Assembly (NCBI RefSeq): GCF_000429325.1
Contig: NZ_AUBQ01000005.1
Location: 124,001 to 188,000, forward strand
Direction of reading: 5' to 3'
DNA from: Fundidesulfovibrio putealis DSM 16056
GTDB taxonomy: Bacteria > Desulfobacterota > Desulfovibrionia > Desulfovibrionales > Desulfovibrionaceae
DNA length: 64,000 nucleotides
Made by a program: the position numbers and the translations under genes. The notes under the pieces are model-generated. The model saw only the letters and a program-made list of their open reading frames with translations. It was not told the origin of the DNA and searched no databases. This document shows, one piece after another, positions 31,275 to 39,437 of this stretch (its first letter is position 1; each line of letters starts with the position of its first letter).

Positions 31275-33116
31275 ATGAGCACCATCGTATCCCTGCGCGA
31301 CGTCGCCAAATCCTACGGAGCCCGGAACCTCTTCAACAATATCTCGCTCACCATCCACCAGGGCGAGCGCATCGGCCTCATCGGGGCCAACGGGTCCGGC
31401 AAGTCCACCCTGATGCGCATCCTGGCGGGCGTCGAGACGCCGGACTCCGGCGAGCGCACCCTGCGCCGACAGGCCCGCCTGGCCTATCTGGCCCAGGAGG
31501 ACACCTTCGCGCCGGGGCTCACCGTGGAGGACGTGGTGGCCGAGCCGCTGCTTGGCGCGGGCATCCCGGACGCCGAGTTGCACGCGCGCGCCGGAACTGC
31601 CCTCAGCAAGACCGGCTTCACCGATCCCTCCGTGCTGGCCGGGAGCCTGTCCGGCGGCTGGTGCAAGCGCCTGGCCCTGGCCAGAGCCCTGGTGCAGGAG
31701 CCGGACGTTTTGCTGCTGGACGAGCCCACCAACCACCTGGACCTGGATTCGGTGCTGTGGCTTGAGAAGCTCCTGCGCGGCGCGCGCTTCGCCTACGTGG
31801 TGATCAGCCACGACAGATATTTCCTGGAGAACGCCACCAACCGCACCGTGGACCTGGACCACGCCTACCCCGAGGGCTTCCTGAGCGTGGACGGCCCCTA
31901 CAGCGTCTTTCTTGAGAAGCGCGCGGACTTCCTGTCCGCCCAGGCGGGGCTCGAGCAGGCGCTGGCCTCCAAGGTGCGCCGCGAGGTGGAGTGGCTGCGG
32001 CGCGGCCCCAAGGCCCGCACCACCAAGGCCAAGGCCCGCATCGACGAGGCCGGGCGGCTCATCAAGGAGCTGGCCGGAACCCGCGAGCGCAACGCCCTGA
32101 CCGAGCGCGCCGGGATCGACTTCGCCGGGACCGCCCGCCAGACCAAGCGCCTCATGGTGGCCGAGGGCGTGGGCAAGGCCCTGGGCGGACGCACCCTGTT
32201 CGACAACCTGGACATCGTCCTGTCTCCGGGCACGCGCCTGGGGCTGGTGGGGGCCAACGGCAGCGGCAAGTCCACGCTGTTGCGCCTGCTGGCGGGCGAG
32301 GAAAAGCCGGACTCGGGCAAGGTGAGCCGAGCGCCCGCCCTGCAGGTGGCCTTCTTCGACCAGAACCGCGAACAGCTGGACAAGGAGCAGAGCCTGAGGC
32401 GGGCCTTCGCGCCCCACGGCGACGCCGTTGTCTACCGGGACCGCTCCATCCACGTGGCCTCCTGGGCCAAGCGCTTTCTCTTCCGGCCCGACCAGCTGGA
32501 CCTGCCGGTGGGCCTCCTCTCCGGCGGCGAGCAGGCCAGGGTGCTCATCGCGCGGCTCATGCTGCGCCCGGCGGACGTGTTGCTGCTGGACGAGCCCACC
32601 AACGACCTGGACATCCCCACCCTGGAGGTCCTGGAGGACAGCCTGTCGGATTTCCCCGGCGCGGTGGTGCTCATCACTCACGACCGCTACCTGCTGGACA
32701 CCGTGTCCACGGTGATCCTGGGCCTGGACGGGCAGGGCGGCACCGTGGCCCTGGCCGATTACGCCCAGTGGGAGGAGGTGCGGCGCGAGATGGACAAGGC
32801 GGCAGCCCAGGCCCAGGCCAAGTCTCAGGCGGACGGGGAGGCCGCCCCGGCGGCCAAGGCCCGTCCGGCCAAGCCCGCGCAGAAGAAGCTTACCTACAAG
32901 GAGCAGCGCGAGTGGGACTCCATGGAGGAGACCATCGCCCAGGCCGAGGCCGCGCTTGCCGCCTGCGACGAAGCCCTGAACGACCCCGCCGTGGCCGCCC
33001 GGCACGACGAGTTGCAGGCGCGGCTGATCCGCCAGCAGGAGGCCCAGGCCGAGGTGGACCGCCTCTACGCCCGCTGGGCCGAGTTGGAGGAGAAGCTGGC
33101 TCCGTCAGACTCGTGA
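31275..33116 (+). CDS. uup: ABC-F family ATPase, Uup-like
   Basis: A 613-residue soluble protein with two ABC ATPase domains and no membrane segment. Walker A is GANGSGKSTL in both halves, the signatures are SLSGGWCKR and LLSGGEQARV, and both Walker B motifs read LLLDEPTN. A Lys/Ala-rich linker and a C-terminal coiled coil (EWDSMEETIAQAEAALAACDEAL) match Uup, which binds branched DNA and may act on ribosomes. The first signature has Trp-Cys (SGGWCKR) where SGGEQ-like residues are common. ATG 31275 gives the usual start STIVSLRDVAKSYG. Confidence 0.9.
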   Translation: MSTIVSLRDVAKSYGARNLFNNISLTIHQGERIGLIGANGSGKSTLMRILAGVETPDSGERTLRRQARLAYLAQEDTFAPGLTVEDVVAEPLLGAGIPDAELHARAGTALSKTGFTDPSVLAGSLSGGWCKRLALARALVQEPDVLLLDEPTNHLDLDSVLWLEKLLRGARFAYVVISHDRYFLENATNRTVDLDHAYPEGFLSVDGPYSVFLEKRADFLSAQAGLEQALASKVRREVEWLRRGPKARTTKAKARIDEAGRLIKELAGTRERNALTERAGIDFAGTARQTKRLMVAEGVGKALGGRTLFDNLDIVLSPGTRLGLVGANGSGKSTLLRLLAGEEKPDSGKVSRAPALQVAFFDQNREQLDKEQSLRRAFAPHGDAVVYRDRSIHVASWAKRFLFRPDQLDLPVGLLSGGEQARVLIARLMLRPADVLLLDEPTNDLDIPTLEVLEDSLSDFPGAVVLITHDRYLLDTVSTVILGLDGQGGTVALADYAQWEEVRREMDKAAAQAQAKSQADGEAAPAAKARPAKPAQKKLTYKEQREWDSMEETIAQAEAALAACDEALNDPAVAARHDELQARLIRQQEAQAEVDRLYARWAELEEKLAPSDS

Positions 33117-33273
33117 CGTCCATCCGCTGAAGCCCATCGCGTCCTGAACCTTCGGCTGGCCCGACCCTCCTGAGGCGTTCCGCTTTCCGGTACAGCGTGC
33201 ACCGCGTGCAGACTCGTTCGCGTGGTCCTGTAAAGTGCTGCTTCCAGGGGATCTTTCCTGTATGGTGGCGGCC

Positions 33274-34557
33274 ATGCGCTTTCATCATGCCGCAAGCGGC
33301 TCATCCCGGAACTCATCGGGTAGCCCCCTGGACGAGTCTGCCTCAGGGCCTCCTTCCCGGAGTCCGGGTGAGCAGCCGTCCGGCGGACCAACCATCACCC
33401 GCCGCCTCACCAGCCTGGACGTCGTCCGGGGGCTGGCCATCGTCCTCATGGCCCTGGACCATGGGCGGGATTTCTTGGCCTCCGGCCCGGACCTGCTGGC
33501 CACGCTGCATCCTGAATCCACCAACCTGCTACGCTTTTTCACCCGCTGGGTGACGCACATCTGCGCGCCGCTGTTCGTGCTGCTGACAGGGGTATCCATC
33601 AGGCTCTCCCTGGAGCATGGCCGTGGACGCGGCGAAAAGGCCCTCATGCTGCTTGCCCGGGGGGCGGTCCTGGTGCTCCTTGAGCTGACCCTGGTCCGGG
33701 AGGGCTGGTATTTCGGCGGTGCCGGAGACGTCTTCCTGCTCCAGGTGATCTGGGCGCTCGGGGTGTGCATGGCCGCGTGCGCCCTGTTCGTATACGTCCC
33801 TGACTGGGCACGGATAGTCTTCGGGCTGGCCGTCTGCCTCGGGCACAACCTGCTGAACCCCATCGTCCCGGCCGATCTCGGCGATTGGTACCGGATGTGG
33901 ATACTCTTGCATGAGGGAGGCGGCTTCTCCCTTGGCAGGGGCATCACCGTCGAAGTTGCCTATCCGGTGCTGCCCTGGTTCGGGCTCATGGTCCTGGGAA
34001 TGGCGGCTGGGAGTCTGTGGGCCGCCCCTGCGGCGGGCAGGGCGCGGGTGTTGGCCTGGGGCGGCGCGGCGTGCCTGGCCCTGTTCGCAGCGCTGCGGCT
34101 TCTGGGCGGCTTCGGCGAGACGAACCCCTGGTTCGTGCACGGGGAGGCGCAACGCACCCTGTTCGATTTCCTTCATGTGACGAAATATCCACCCTCGACG
34201 GTGTTTCTCCTGATGACCCTCGGGTTGTCGGGCTTGCTGCTGGCCCTTGCCGAGCTCCCCTGGGGATGGCTGGGGAGGCGGCTTGCGGTGTTCGGGCGCG
34301 TCCCGCTGTTTTTCTACGTGACGCATCTGTTCGCGCTCCATGCGCTTGGCATCGGCGTCGCGTATGTGCGGCACGGGCATGCCGACTGGCTGTGGACCTC
34401 GCCCTATGTCTCGCGCCCGGCAGAGGGCTTGGGCGTGGGGCTAGGGTGGGTGTATCTGGGCTGGCTGGCCTGTGTGGCGGCGTTGTATCCGGCGTGTCGG
34501 GCTTATGGAGCCTGGCGGGCGTCCGGCAGGTCCGGCAGGTGGGCTTCTCTTCTGTAG
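33274..34557 (+). CDS. DUF1624/HGSNAT-like membrane acyltransferase
   Basis: A membrane protein of about 427 residues with some ten spans. RLTSLDVVRGLAIVLMALDHGRDF near residue 45 is the start signature of the DUF1624 family (heparan-alpha-glucosaminide N-acetyltransferase-like), with the conserved Asp-His pair. WVTHICAPLFVLLTGVSIRLSL and LFFYVTHLFALHALGI are also typical. The first 40 residues are Ser/Pro-rich and non-conserved. The start is uncertain: ATG 33274, ATG 33262 and GTG 33235 are all possible and none has a clear ribosome site. Probably acetylates a cell-surface sugar; substrate unknown. Confidence 0.75.
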   Translation: MRFHHAASGSSRNSSGSPLDESASGPPSRSPGEQPSGGPTITRRLTSLDVVRGLAIVLMALDHGRDFLASGPDLLATLHPESTNLLRFFTRWVTHICAPLFVLLTGVSIRLSLEHGRGRGEKALMLLARGAVLVLLELTLVREGWYFGGAGDVFLLQVIWALGVCMAACALFVYVPDWARIVFGLAVCLGHNLLNPIVPADLGDWYRMWILLHEGGGFSLGRGITVEVAYPVLPWFGLMVLGMAAGSLWAAPAAGRARVLAWGGAACLALFAALRLLGGFGETNPWFVHGEAQRTLFDFLHVTKYPPSTVFLLMTLGLSGLLLALAELPWGWLGRRLAVFGRVPLFFYVTHLFALHALGIGVAYVRHGHADWLWTSPYVSRPAEGLGVGLGWVYLGWLACVAALYPACRAYGAWRASGRSGRWASLL

Positions 34558-34645
34558 GACAGGATTTGCTCCGCCATCCAATCGTAACCGCGCCACCGTA
34601 ATTGAGACCCGACCCCCGTGGGGAAACCGGGCCTGGAGGTGTGGC

Positions 34646-35146
34646 GTGCGTGAATTCACCGAGACGGAACATGCCGTGCTGCGAATCGTCGAACAGTTCG
34701 GCAACATATCGAAATATCAAGGCATAACGCCGGAAGAGTATCTGGTGGGCTTCCGGGAAGACGTCCTGAAGGGCCTCATCCGGGACGATATCCTGGAGAA
34801 GGTCAAGCTGAAGTCCTTCAGCCAGCGGATCAAGGGGCTTCGCCTCACTCCCCAGGGCGGGCAGCTTTGGCGTCTGGCCAGCCACGAGGAACTCCTGTGT
34901 CCTCCGGTGGCGGAAATGGACCTGCTCCTGCGCGATATTTATCTGCGCACGCGCCTGTCCTACACCGAGGAGGCCGTGCCCAAGGCCCACCTGCTGAAAT
35001 ACCACTCCAAGCAGAGCCTCATGGAGGCCTACGAACTGGGGCTGGCGGCCAAGGTCAAGATCAAGCAGAAGCAGCACGACATGGTGAAGGGCTACGTCGT
35101 CACCAGCGCCGGATACGCCTGGCTCAGGGGAAACAAGCTGATCTAG
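34646..35146 (+). CDS. Hypothetical protein, 166 residues
   Basis: I do not recognise this soluble protein. It starts at a GTG with GGAGG six bases upstream, and the longer open frame before it has no ribosome site. It contains TETEHAVLRIVEQFGN at the N-terminus, RIKGLRLTPQGGQLWRLA in the middle (a winged-helix-like LT-x-GxxxL pattern) and VKGYVVTSAGYAWLRG near the end, which echoes the same pattern. A DNA- or RNA-binding winged-helix protein is a guess. It converges on the small lipoprotein gene, with two hairpins between. Confidence 0.6.
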   Translation: MREFTETEHAVLRIVEQFGNISKYQGITPEEYLVGFREDVLKGLIRDDILEKVKLKSFSQRIKGLRLTPQGGQLWRLASHEELLCPPVAEMDLLLRDIYLRTRLSYTEEAVPKAHLLKYHSKQSLMEAYELGLAAKVKIKQKQHDMVKGYVVTSAGYAWLRGNKLI

Positions 35147-35162
35147 CGCGGCGTTCTTGCAA

Positions 35163-35244
35163 TGCGTTCATAAAGAACCATTGAACAGAACGCAGGAGAA
35201 GCAGACAGTTTGTTCATGAAAACATGGTCATGTTTATCATGAAC
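35163..35244. repeat. Two hairpins between convergent genes
   Basis: TGCGTTC (35163-35169) pairs with GAACGCA (35188-35194). Further on, GTTCATGA-AAACATG (35212-35226) pairs with CATGTTT-A-TCATGAAC (35229-35244) with one bulged A. Neither has a run of T, so they may be weak bidirectional terminators or a binding site. Confidence 0.5.
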
Positions 35245-35260
35245 GCCACTCCGGGCGCGG

Positions 35261-35500
35261 CTAGCGTTTCCGGTATCCCTTGGCCCTCATGCACTTGTCC
35301 ACCAGCTCCTCGATGCGCTCAATGCGGTCGCCGTCCTTGACGGTCGATCCCACGGAGCGCGAGGCTTCCCAGTCGCACTCGTCATAGTCCCGCTCTTCCT
35401 GGGTCAGTTCCGCGTCGGCCTTGGTGTATTTCTCCCTGCCTCCGCAGCCGCACAGCAGAAACGCGGCTGCGGCAAGGACGATGAGAGGCTTTGTTCGCAT
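35261..35500 (-). CDS. Small lipoprotein
   Basis: A 79-residue protein with a lipoprotein signal: basic MRTK, hydrophobic PLIVLAAAAFLL, then a CGCGG lipobox region with the acylated Cys expected in LCGC. The mature part is short and strongly charged (KADAELTQEERDYDECDWEAS, IEELVDKCMRAKGYRKR) and has two more cysteines, Cys-Asp-Trp and Lys-Cys-Met, that could form a disulfide. It would sit in the outer or inner membrane facing the periplasm. No family is recognised. ATG 35500 follows GGAGCGACCC. Confidence 0.7.
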   Translation of the reverse strand: MRTKPLIVLAAAAFLLCGCGGREKYTKADAELTQEERDYDECDWEASRSVGSTVKDGDRIERIEELVDKCMRAKGYRKR

Positions 35501-35513
35501 GGGTCGCTCCGGT

Positions 35514-35603
35514 TCACAGCCAGGTGAGGGCCAGCACGTAAAAGGCCATGCCCGAAAGGGCAAAGACGGCATCGGCGCGCGAGAGGAGGGTGTCGGTGTT
35601 CAT
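35514..35603 (-). CDS. Possible 29-residue single-span membrane peptide
   Basis: ATG at 35603 opens a frame of 29 residues, beginning MNTDTLLSRADAVFALSG and ending in a hydrophobic AFYVLALTWL. It stops 13 bases before the lipoprotein start on the same strand. The upstream AAGGCGG is a weak ribosome site. It may be a leader peptide or a short membrane protein; coding status is uncertain. Confidence 0.35.
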   Translation of the reverse strand: MNTDTLLSRADAVFALSGMAFYVLALTWL

Positions 35604-35788
35604 GGCCGCCTTCTACGCCTGACGCCCGGCTCGATCAAGTTCGTCCGGCGCATCCGACGCGACACAAGGAATAACTCCCACCCGTTGCCCCTTGCGCGCA
35701 TCTGGGATAGTCTTCCAGCGAAGACCCGCCGGGAGTCCGCGCGAGGGCGGACTGTCCGCCCCTCCGGCAAGCCTCTCCAGGGAGCCGC

Positions 35789-37606
35789 ATGACCCGCAAG
35801 TTCGTCATCATCGCCACCACCGCACTGCTGCTCATGGGCGTGGTGATGTGGCAGCTGGGGCTGCGCGCCCAGAGCGAGCTCCAGGCGGTGGCCACGGACC
35901 AGTTCAACCGCCAGCAGCTCATCCTCGCCCAAAAGGTGTCCCAGGACATCGGGCAGCACTTCGCCTTCCTGCGGGCAAGCCTGCTGGAACTCACCAGCAT
36001 CTGGCGCAAGCATCCCGATTTCATGGGCTCGCCTGAGCGGGCGCTGCCGCCGTTCCAGGAGATTCTGCGCTTCAGCGACGTGCTGGCCATCGGGTATGTG
36101 TCCCCTGGCAGCCAGGCGGTGGCGCTTTATAATGAAGAGGGCCTCCTCAGGGGGTCGCCCGTGCTGGACTACGGTCCGTTCCTGAGCTGGGCGCGCGGGG
36201 CCGACCTGGCCCGCGAGGTGCTGGTGGGGCCAGTGGAGGCCCCGGAGAGCGGCCCCTTCGCGGGCAGGACCATCCTGCGCATGGCGGCACGGCACTGGCC
36301 CGCCGAGGCGGGAACCGACCAGCCCGGCGTGGTCTTCCTGGTGGTGGACGTGCAGGCCGTGGCCTGGCGTTACGCCCACGACGTCCGCTCCGGGCGCACC
36401 GGCTACGCCTGGGTGCTGGACCAGCGCGGCTATTTCCTGGACCACCACGTGGAGCAGTTCATCGCGCGCGACGCTTTCAGCGTCCGCAAACAGCGCGACC
36501 CCAGCGTGGATTTCGACCGCATCGACTGGATCATGCGCGACCTCATGATGACCGGGACAGAGGGCGTGGACTGGTACATCTCCGGCTGGCACCGGGGAGA
36601 GGTGGGCGTGGTCAAGAAACTCATCGCCTTCACCCCGGTGGACATCGCCCCGGACCAGAGCCCGCCTGTGCGCTGGGGCGTGGCGGTGGTGGCTCCCGTG
36701 GACGAGGTGGAGGACATTATCGGGAAGGCGGCTCTTCGCGAGATGCTCATGGTTGCCGCCTTCCAGGTTGTGGTGTTCCTGGGGCTCGGCGTGACCATGT
36801 TCTTCGCCTTCCGCTGGTCCGCCAGCCTCAAGGCCGAGGTGGAGGCGCGCACCACGGAACTCCGCGAAGCCCGCGACAAGCTCCGCCAGAATCTCCAGGA
36901 GCTGCTGCGGACCCAGGAGCGCCTCATCCGCTCCGAGCGCTTCGCCGCCGTGGGCGAGGCAGCCGCGCACATCTCCCACGAGATCAAGAACCCGCTCATG
37001 CTCATCGGCGGGTTTGCCCGGCAGGTGCGCCGCACGCTGCCCGAGAAGGGGAAGGAGGCGGAGAAGCTCGGGCTCATCGAAGAGGAGGCCAAGCGCCTGG
37101 AGACCATGCTGGAGGAAGTGCGCGACTTCACCCGTCCCGCCCCCCCCAAACTGACGTCCGGGGACGTGAACGCCACGGTGTGGGAGACGGCCATGCTCAT
37201 GGAGGCGGACCTGGCCTCGCGCGGGGTGACGCTGACCTCCAACCTGGACAAGACCATCCCGCCCACGCCGCATGATCCGTCCCAGATGCGCCAGGTGCTC
37301 CTGAACCTCATCAAGAACGCCGCCGAGGCCATGCCCCAGGGCGGGCAGGTCACGCTGTCCACCCGTCTGCGCGAGGGCATGGTGGAGGTGGAAGTGCGCG
37401 ACGACGGGCCGGGGCTTACGCCCGAGCAGGCCCGGCAGGTTTTCAATCCGTTCTACACCACCAAGGACCGCGGCACCGGCCTGGGGCTGGCCGTGTGCTA
37501 CCGCATCATGCACGACCACGGCGGAGACATCCGCCTGGACTCGCAGATCGGCGCGGGGTGCGTGTTCACCGTCAGCCTGCCTGTGAAACACGACGAGGCG
37601 GCCTGA
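35789..37606 (+). CDS. Sensor histidine kinase with periplasmic Cache-like domain
   Basis: A 605-residue membrane kinase. Spans at residues 5-23 and about 310-335 flank a periplasmic domain with a Cache-like pattern (VFLVVDVQAVAWRYAHDVRSGRTGYAWVLDQRGYFLDHH). A coiled coil (SLKAEVEARTTELREARDKLRQNLQELLRTQERL) joins it to HisKA with ISHEIKNPLMLI, His397. The ATPase domain has NLIKNAAEAMPQGG, DDGPGLTPEQ and TGLGLAVCYRI. No PAS or receiver domain and no neighbouring response regulator are seen. Confidence 0.87.
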   Translation: MTRKFVIIATTALLLMGVVMWQLGLRAQSELQAVATDQFNRQQLILAQKVSQDIGQHFAFLRASLLELTSIWRKHPDFMGSPERALPPFQEILRFSDVLAIGYVSPGSQAVALYNEEGLLRGSPVLDYGPFLSWARGADLAREVLVGPVEAPESGPFAGRTILRMAARHWPAEAGTDQPGVVFLVVDVQAVAWRYAHDVRSGRTGYAWVLDQRGYFLDHHVEQFIARDAFSVRKQRDPSVDFDRIDWIMRDLMMTGTEGVDWYISGWHRGEVGVVKKLIAFTPVDIAPDQSPPVRWGVAVVAPVDEVEDIIGKAALREMLMVAAFQVVVFLGLGVTMFFAFRWSASLKAEVEARTTELREARDKLRQNLQELLRTQERLIRSERFAAVGEAAAHISHEIKNPLMLIGGFARQVRRTLPEKGKEAEKLGLIEEEAKRLETMLEEVRDFTRPAPPKLTSGDVNATVWETAMLMEADLASRGVTLTSNLDKTIPPTPHDPSQMRQVLLNLIKNAAEAMPQGGQVTLSTRLREGMVEVEVRDDGPGLTPEQARQVFNPFYTTKDRGTGLGLAVCYRIMHDHGGDIRLDSQIGAGCVFTVSLPVKHDEAA

Positions 37607-37736
37607 GACTCCCGCGCGGTCGCTGCTGAGTGCTGCCGTCTGCATCCCCGAGACACTCCTGCGGTTCATGAACCGCTCCGGGCGGTACGGATTGCCTGCC
37701 GCCGGACATCAGATCGCCGTCGTCCGGCGCGCTGCA

Positions 37737-39029
37737 TCAGGGGCGTTTGCCGCCATGCCAGCGCTTCATGTGGTTGGCGTGGGTGTCGAGGTACGCGCCC
37801 GGCTTGAAGAACCTGTCATAAAACTCCGTGTCTAGGTGGAAGGCCTGCAGGTAGGGCAGGCAGAAGATACTGGGGGCGGTGCCCGGGAACTTGCCGAAGG
37901 TGTCGAAGACGTACTGGGCCTGCATGGCCACGCAGGCCCTGAAGCGCTCGTCGTGCGCCGCCGCCGCGCGGCGAACGGCCGGGGAATCCTTCCAAGGGCC
38001 GGGGGTGTCTGGGTGGAAGGGGCCACCGGGGCCGAACTTGCGCTCGCACACCGCCTCCACAGCCGCGCGCATGTCGGGGTGGTGGGGCGGGCAGAAACCC
38101 TCCATGACCCCGGCAAGCCCCGTGGGATTGGGCAGCGGCCAGCGCTCGTCGGTGTCGAAACGGAACCCCAGTCCGGGCGCGCGGGGATCGCCGCTGGCCC
38201 CCAGCACCGCGAAGGGGTCCATGCCGTTGAAGACCCAGCCTCCAAGACCCATGGCCTGCAGGAGCAGCGCCCCGGCGTAGCAGGAGCATGCCAGCTCCGA
38301 GGTCAGCTCGCCCAGGCACCACTGCTCCAGGAAGCTCAGGGGCATGGGATGGTCCACGTCAGCCAGGTCCCGGTAAGCTTCCAACCCCGGGATGGGCCGG
38401 CGGTTGACGTCGTCCTGGAAGACCACCCCGTTCTGCAGGTAGTAGCACAGCGCCAGGAGCACGTGCTGGGACAGATCGCCCACCGGGATCACCAGCAGGG
38501 TGCCGGGCCGGTTCACCACCCATGTGTTGTGGGGCTCTATGAAAGGGGGCTCGCAGGGAACGCCCAGTCGGGCGTCCTGGAGCTTGCGCACGCGGCCCCG
38601 GTGTGCTTCGAGCATGGCCTCAAGGTCCAGGCTTCCGTCGCCTCCGCGCTCGGCCCAGGCCGGGGCGTCGCGGGTGTCCAGGACGTAGACCCCGGTGTCG
38701 TCGGTGAAGAAGGTCTGGCTGGTCTCGAACCCGGCTGCCGAGGGGAAGGTCCGCCCCCCCGCCGCTGCGCTGTAATTGGACAGCCGGGGAGCGTAGGGTG
38801 CGGCGCGGAAGAGCATGTGGTGCCAGCTGGTGTTTCCGCCGCAGGCCGTGGTCACCAGCATGGTCTCCAATTCCGAGAGGGGGCTTGGAGGCTGGCTGCT
38901 CTTGTGGGCAAAGATCCCGTCGGGGATTTCCATGCCCAGGCCGAAACGGCGGGAGCGGCGTCCGAGCAGGGCCGAGATCAGGGGATAGTCGAGGAGATCG
39001 CGTAATCCCGGGGGATGAGCCTGGTCCAT
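37737..39029 (-). CDS. Hypothetical protein, possibly nitroreductase-like
   Basis: A 430-residue soluble protein that I cannot assign firmly. The N-terminal YPLISALLGRRSRRFGLGMEIPDG and the following SELETMLVTTACGGNTSWHHMLFRAAPYAPRLSNYSAAAGGRTFPSAAGFET recall the Arg-rich flavin loop and the PSAGA-like segment of SagB-type nitroreductases. The C-terminal half has no such resemblance, but it is rich in aromatic and Pro residues and carries CYYLQNGVVFQDDVNR. No signal peptide. It is a single minus-strand gene between a kinase and the thrS block. A 16-base palindrome lies at 37661-37676 just beyond its end. Confidence 0.6.
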   Translation of the reverse strand: MDQAHPPGLRDLLDYPLISALLGRRSRRFGLGMEIPDGIFAHKSSQPPSPLSELETMLVTTACGGNTSWHHMLFRAAPYAPRLSNYSAAAGGRTFPSAAGFETSQTFFTDDTGVYVLDTRDAPAWAERGGDGSLDLEAMLEAHRGRVRKLQDARLGVPCEPPFIEPHNTWVVNRPGTLLVIPVGDLSQHVLLALCYYLQNGVVFQDDVNRRPIPGLEAYRDLADVDHPMPLSFLEQWCLGELTSELACSCYAGALLLQAMGLGGWVFNGMDPFAVLGASGDPRAPGLGFRFDTDERWPLPNPTGLAGVMEGFCPPHHPDMRAAVEAVCERKFGPGGPFHPDTPGPWKDSPAVRRAAAAHDERFRACVAMQAQYVFDTFGKFPGTAPSIFCLPYLQAFHLDTEFYDRFFKPGAYLDTHANHMKRWHGGKRP

Positions 39030-39256
39030 GGGGTGCCTCCGTAAAATGGTTCGGATCAGCCGTGGCTTGGCGCCGATGGAGAGACGGGGCCTACTTTACC
39101 GTAAGTTGAGGGAAAGGTCATCCGGGGGGCTAGCTTTTGTCGCGTCTTCCGGGCATAAGCGCATCCGCGTCATGGGGTGGCCGACAAGCCTTGTCGTCTG
39201 GCGGGGCAGGCCGCGAAGAAAAGTTGAAATAAGCGCTGGGAAAAGAATGTTGGCGC

Positions 39257-39285
39257 TTGACAAGTTTTGAGCCCAAGCATAAACA
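39257..39285 (+). promoter_or_regulatory. Sigma-70-type promoter upstream of tRNA-Val and thrS
   Basis: TTGACA (39257-39262) and TAAACA (39280-39285) are 17 bases apart and end about 20 bases before tRNA-Val. No other good promoter is visible between the tRNA and thrS. Confidence 0.65.
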
Positions 39286-39306
39286 GACCCTTCGTTTTGC
39301 CCGTGT

Positions 39307-39381
39307 AGGACCGTAGCTCAGGGGGAGAGCACTTGCTTGACACGCAAGGGGTCGGGAGTTCAAATCTCCCCGGTCCTACCA
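39307..39381 (+). tRNA. tRNA-Val(GAC)
   Basis: A 75-base tRNA including an encoded CCA. Acceptor arms AGGACCG/CGGTCCT pair fully, the D arm reads GCTC...GAGC, the anticodon stem CTTGC/GCAAG encloses TTGACAC (anticodon GAC), and the T arm is GGGAG-TTCAAAT-CTCCC. Confidence 0.96.
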
Positions 39382-39393
39382 CACGACCCCACA

Positions 39394-39417
39394 GGGAGGC
39401 GCAGCCTCCCTTTTTTT
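39394..39417 (+). terminator. Terminator between tRNA-Val and thrS
   Basis: GGGAGGC-GCA-GCCTCCC (39394-39410) then seven T. It ends only 20 bases before the thrS start codon, so thrS transcription from the tRNA promoter must pass it. Confidence 0.9.
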
Positions 39418-39437
39418 GACGCGCAGGGAGCGACAGC

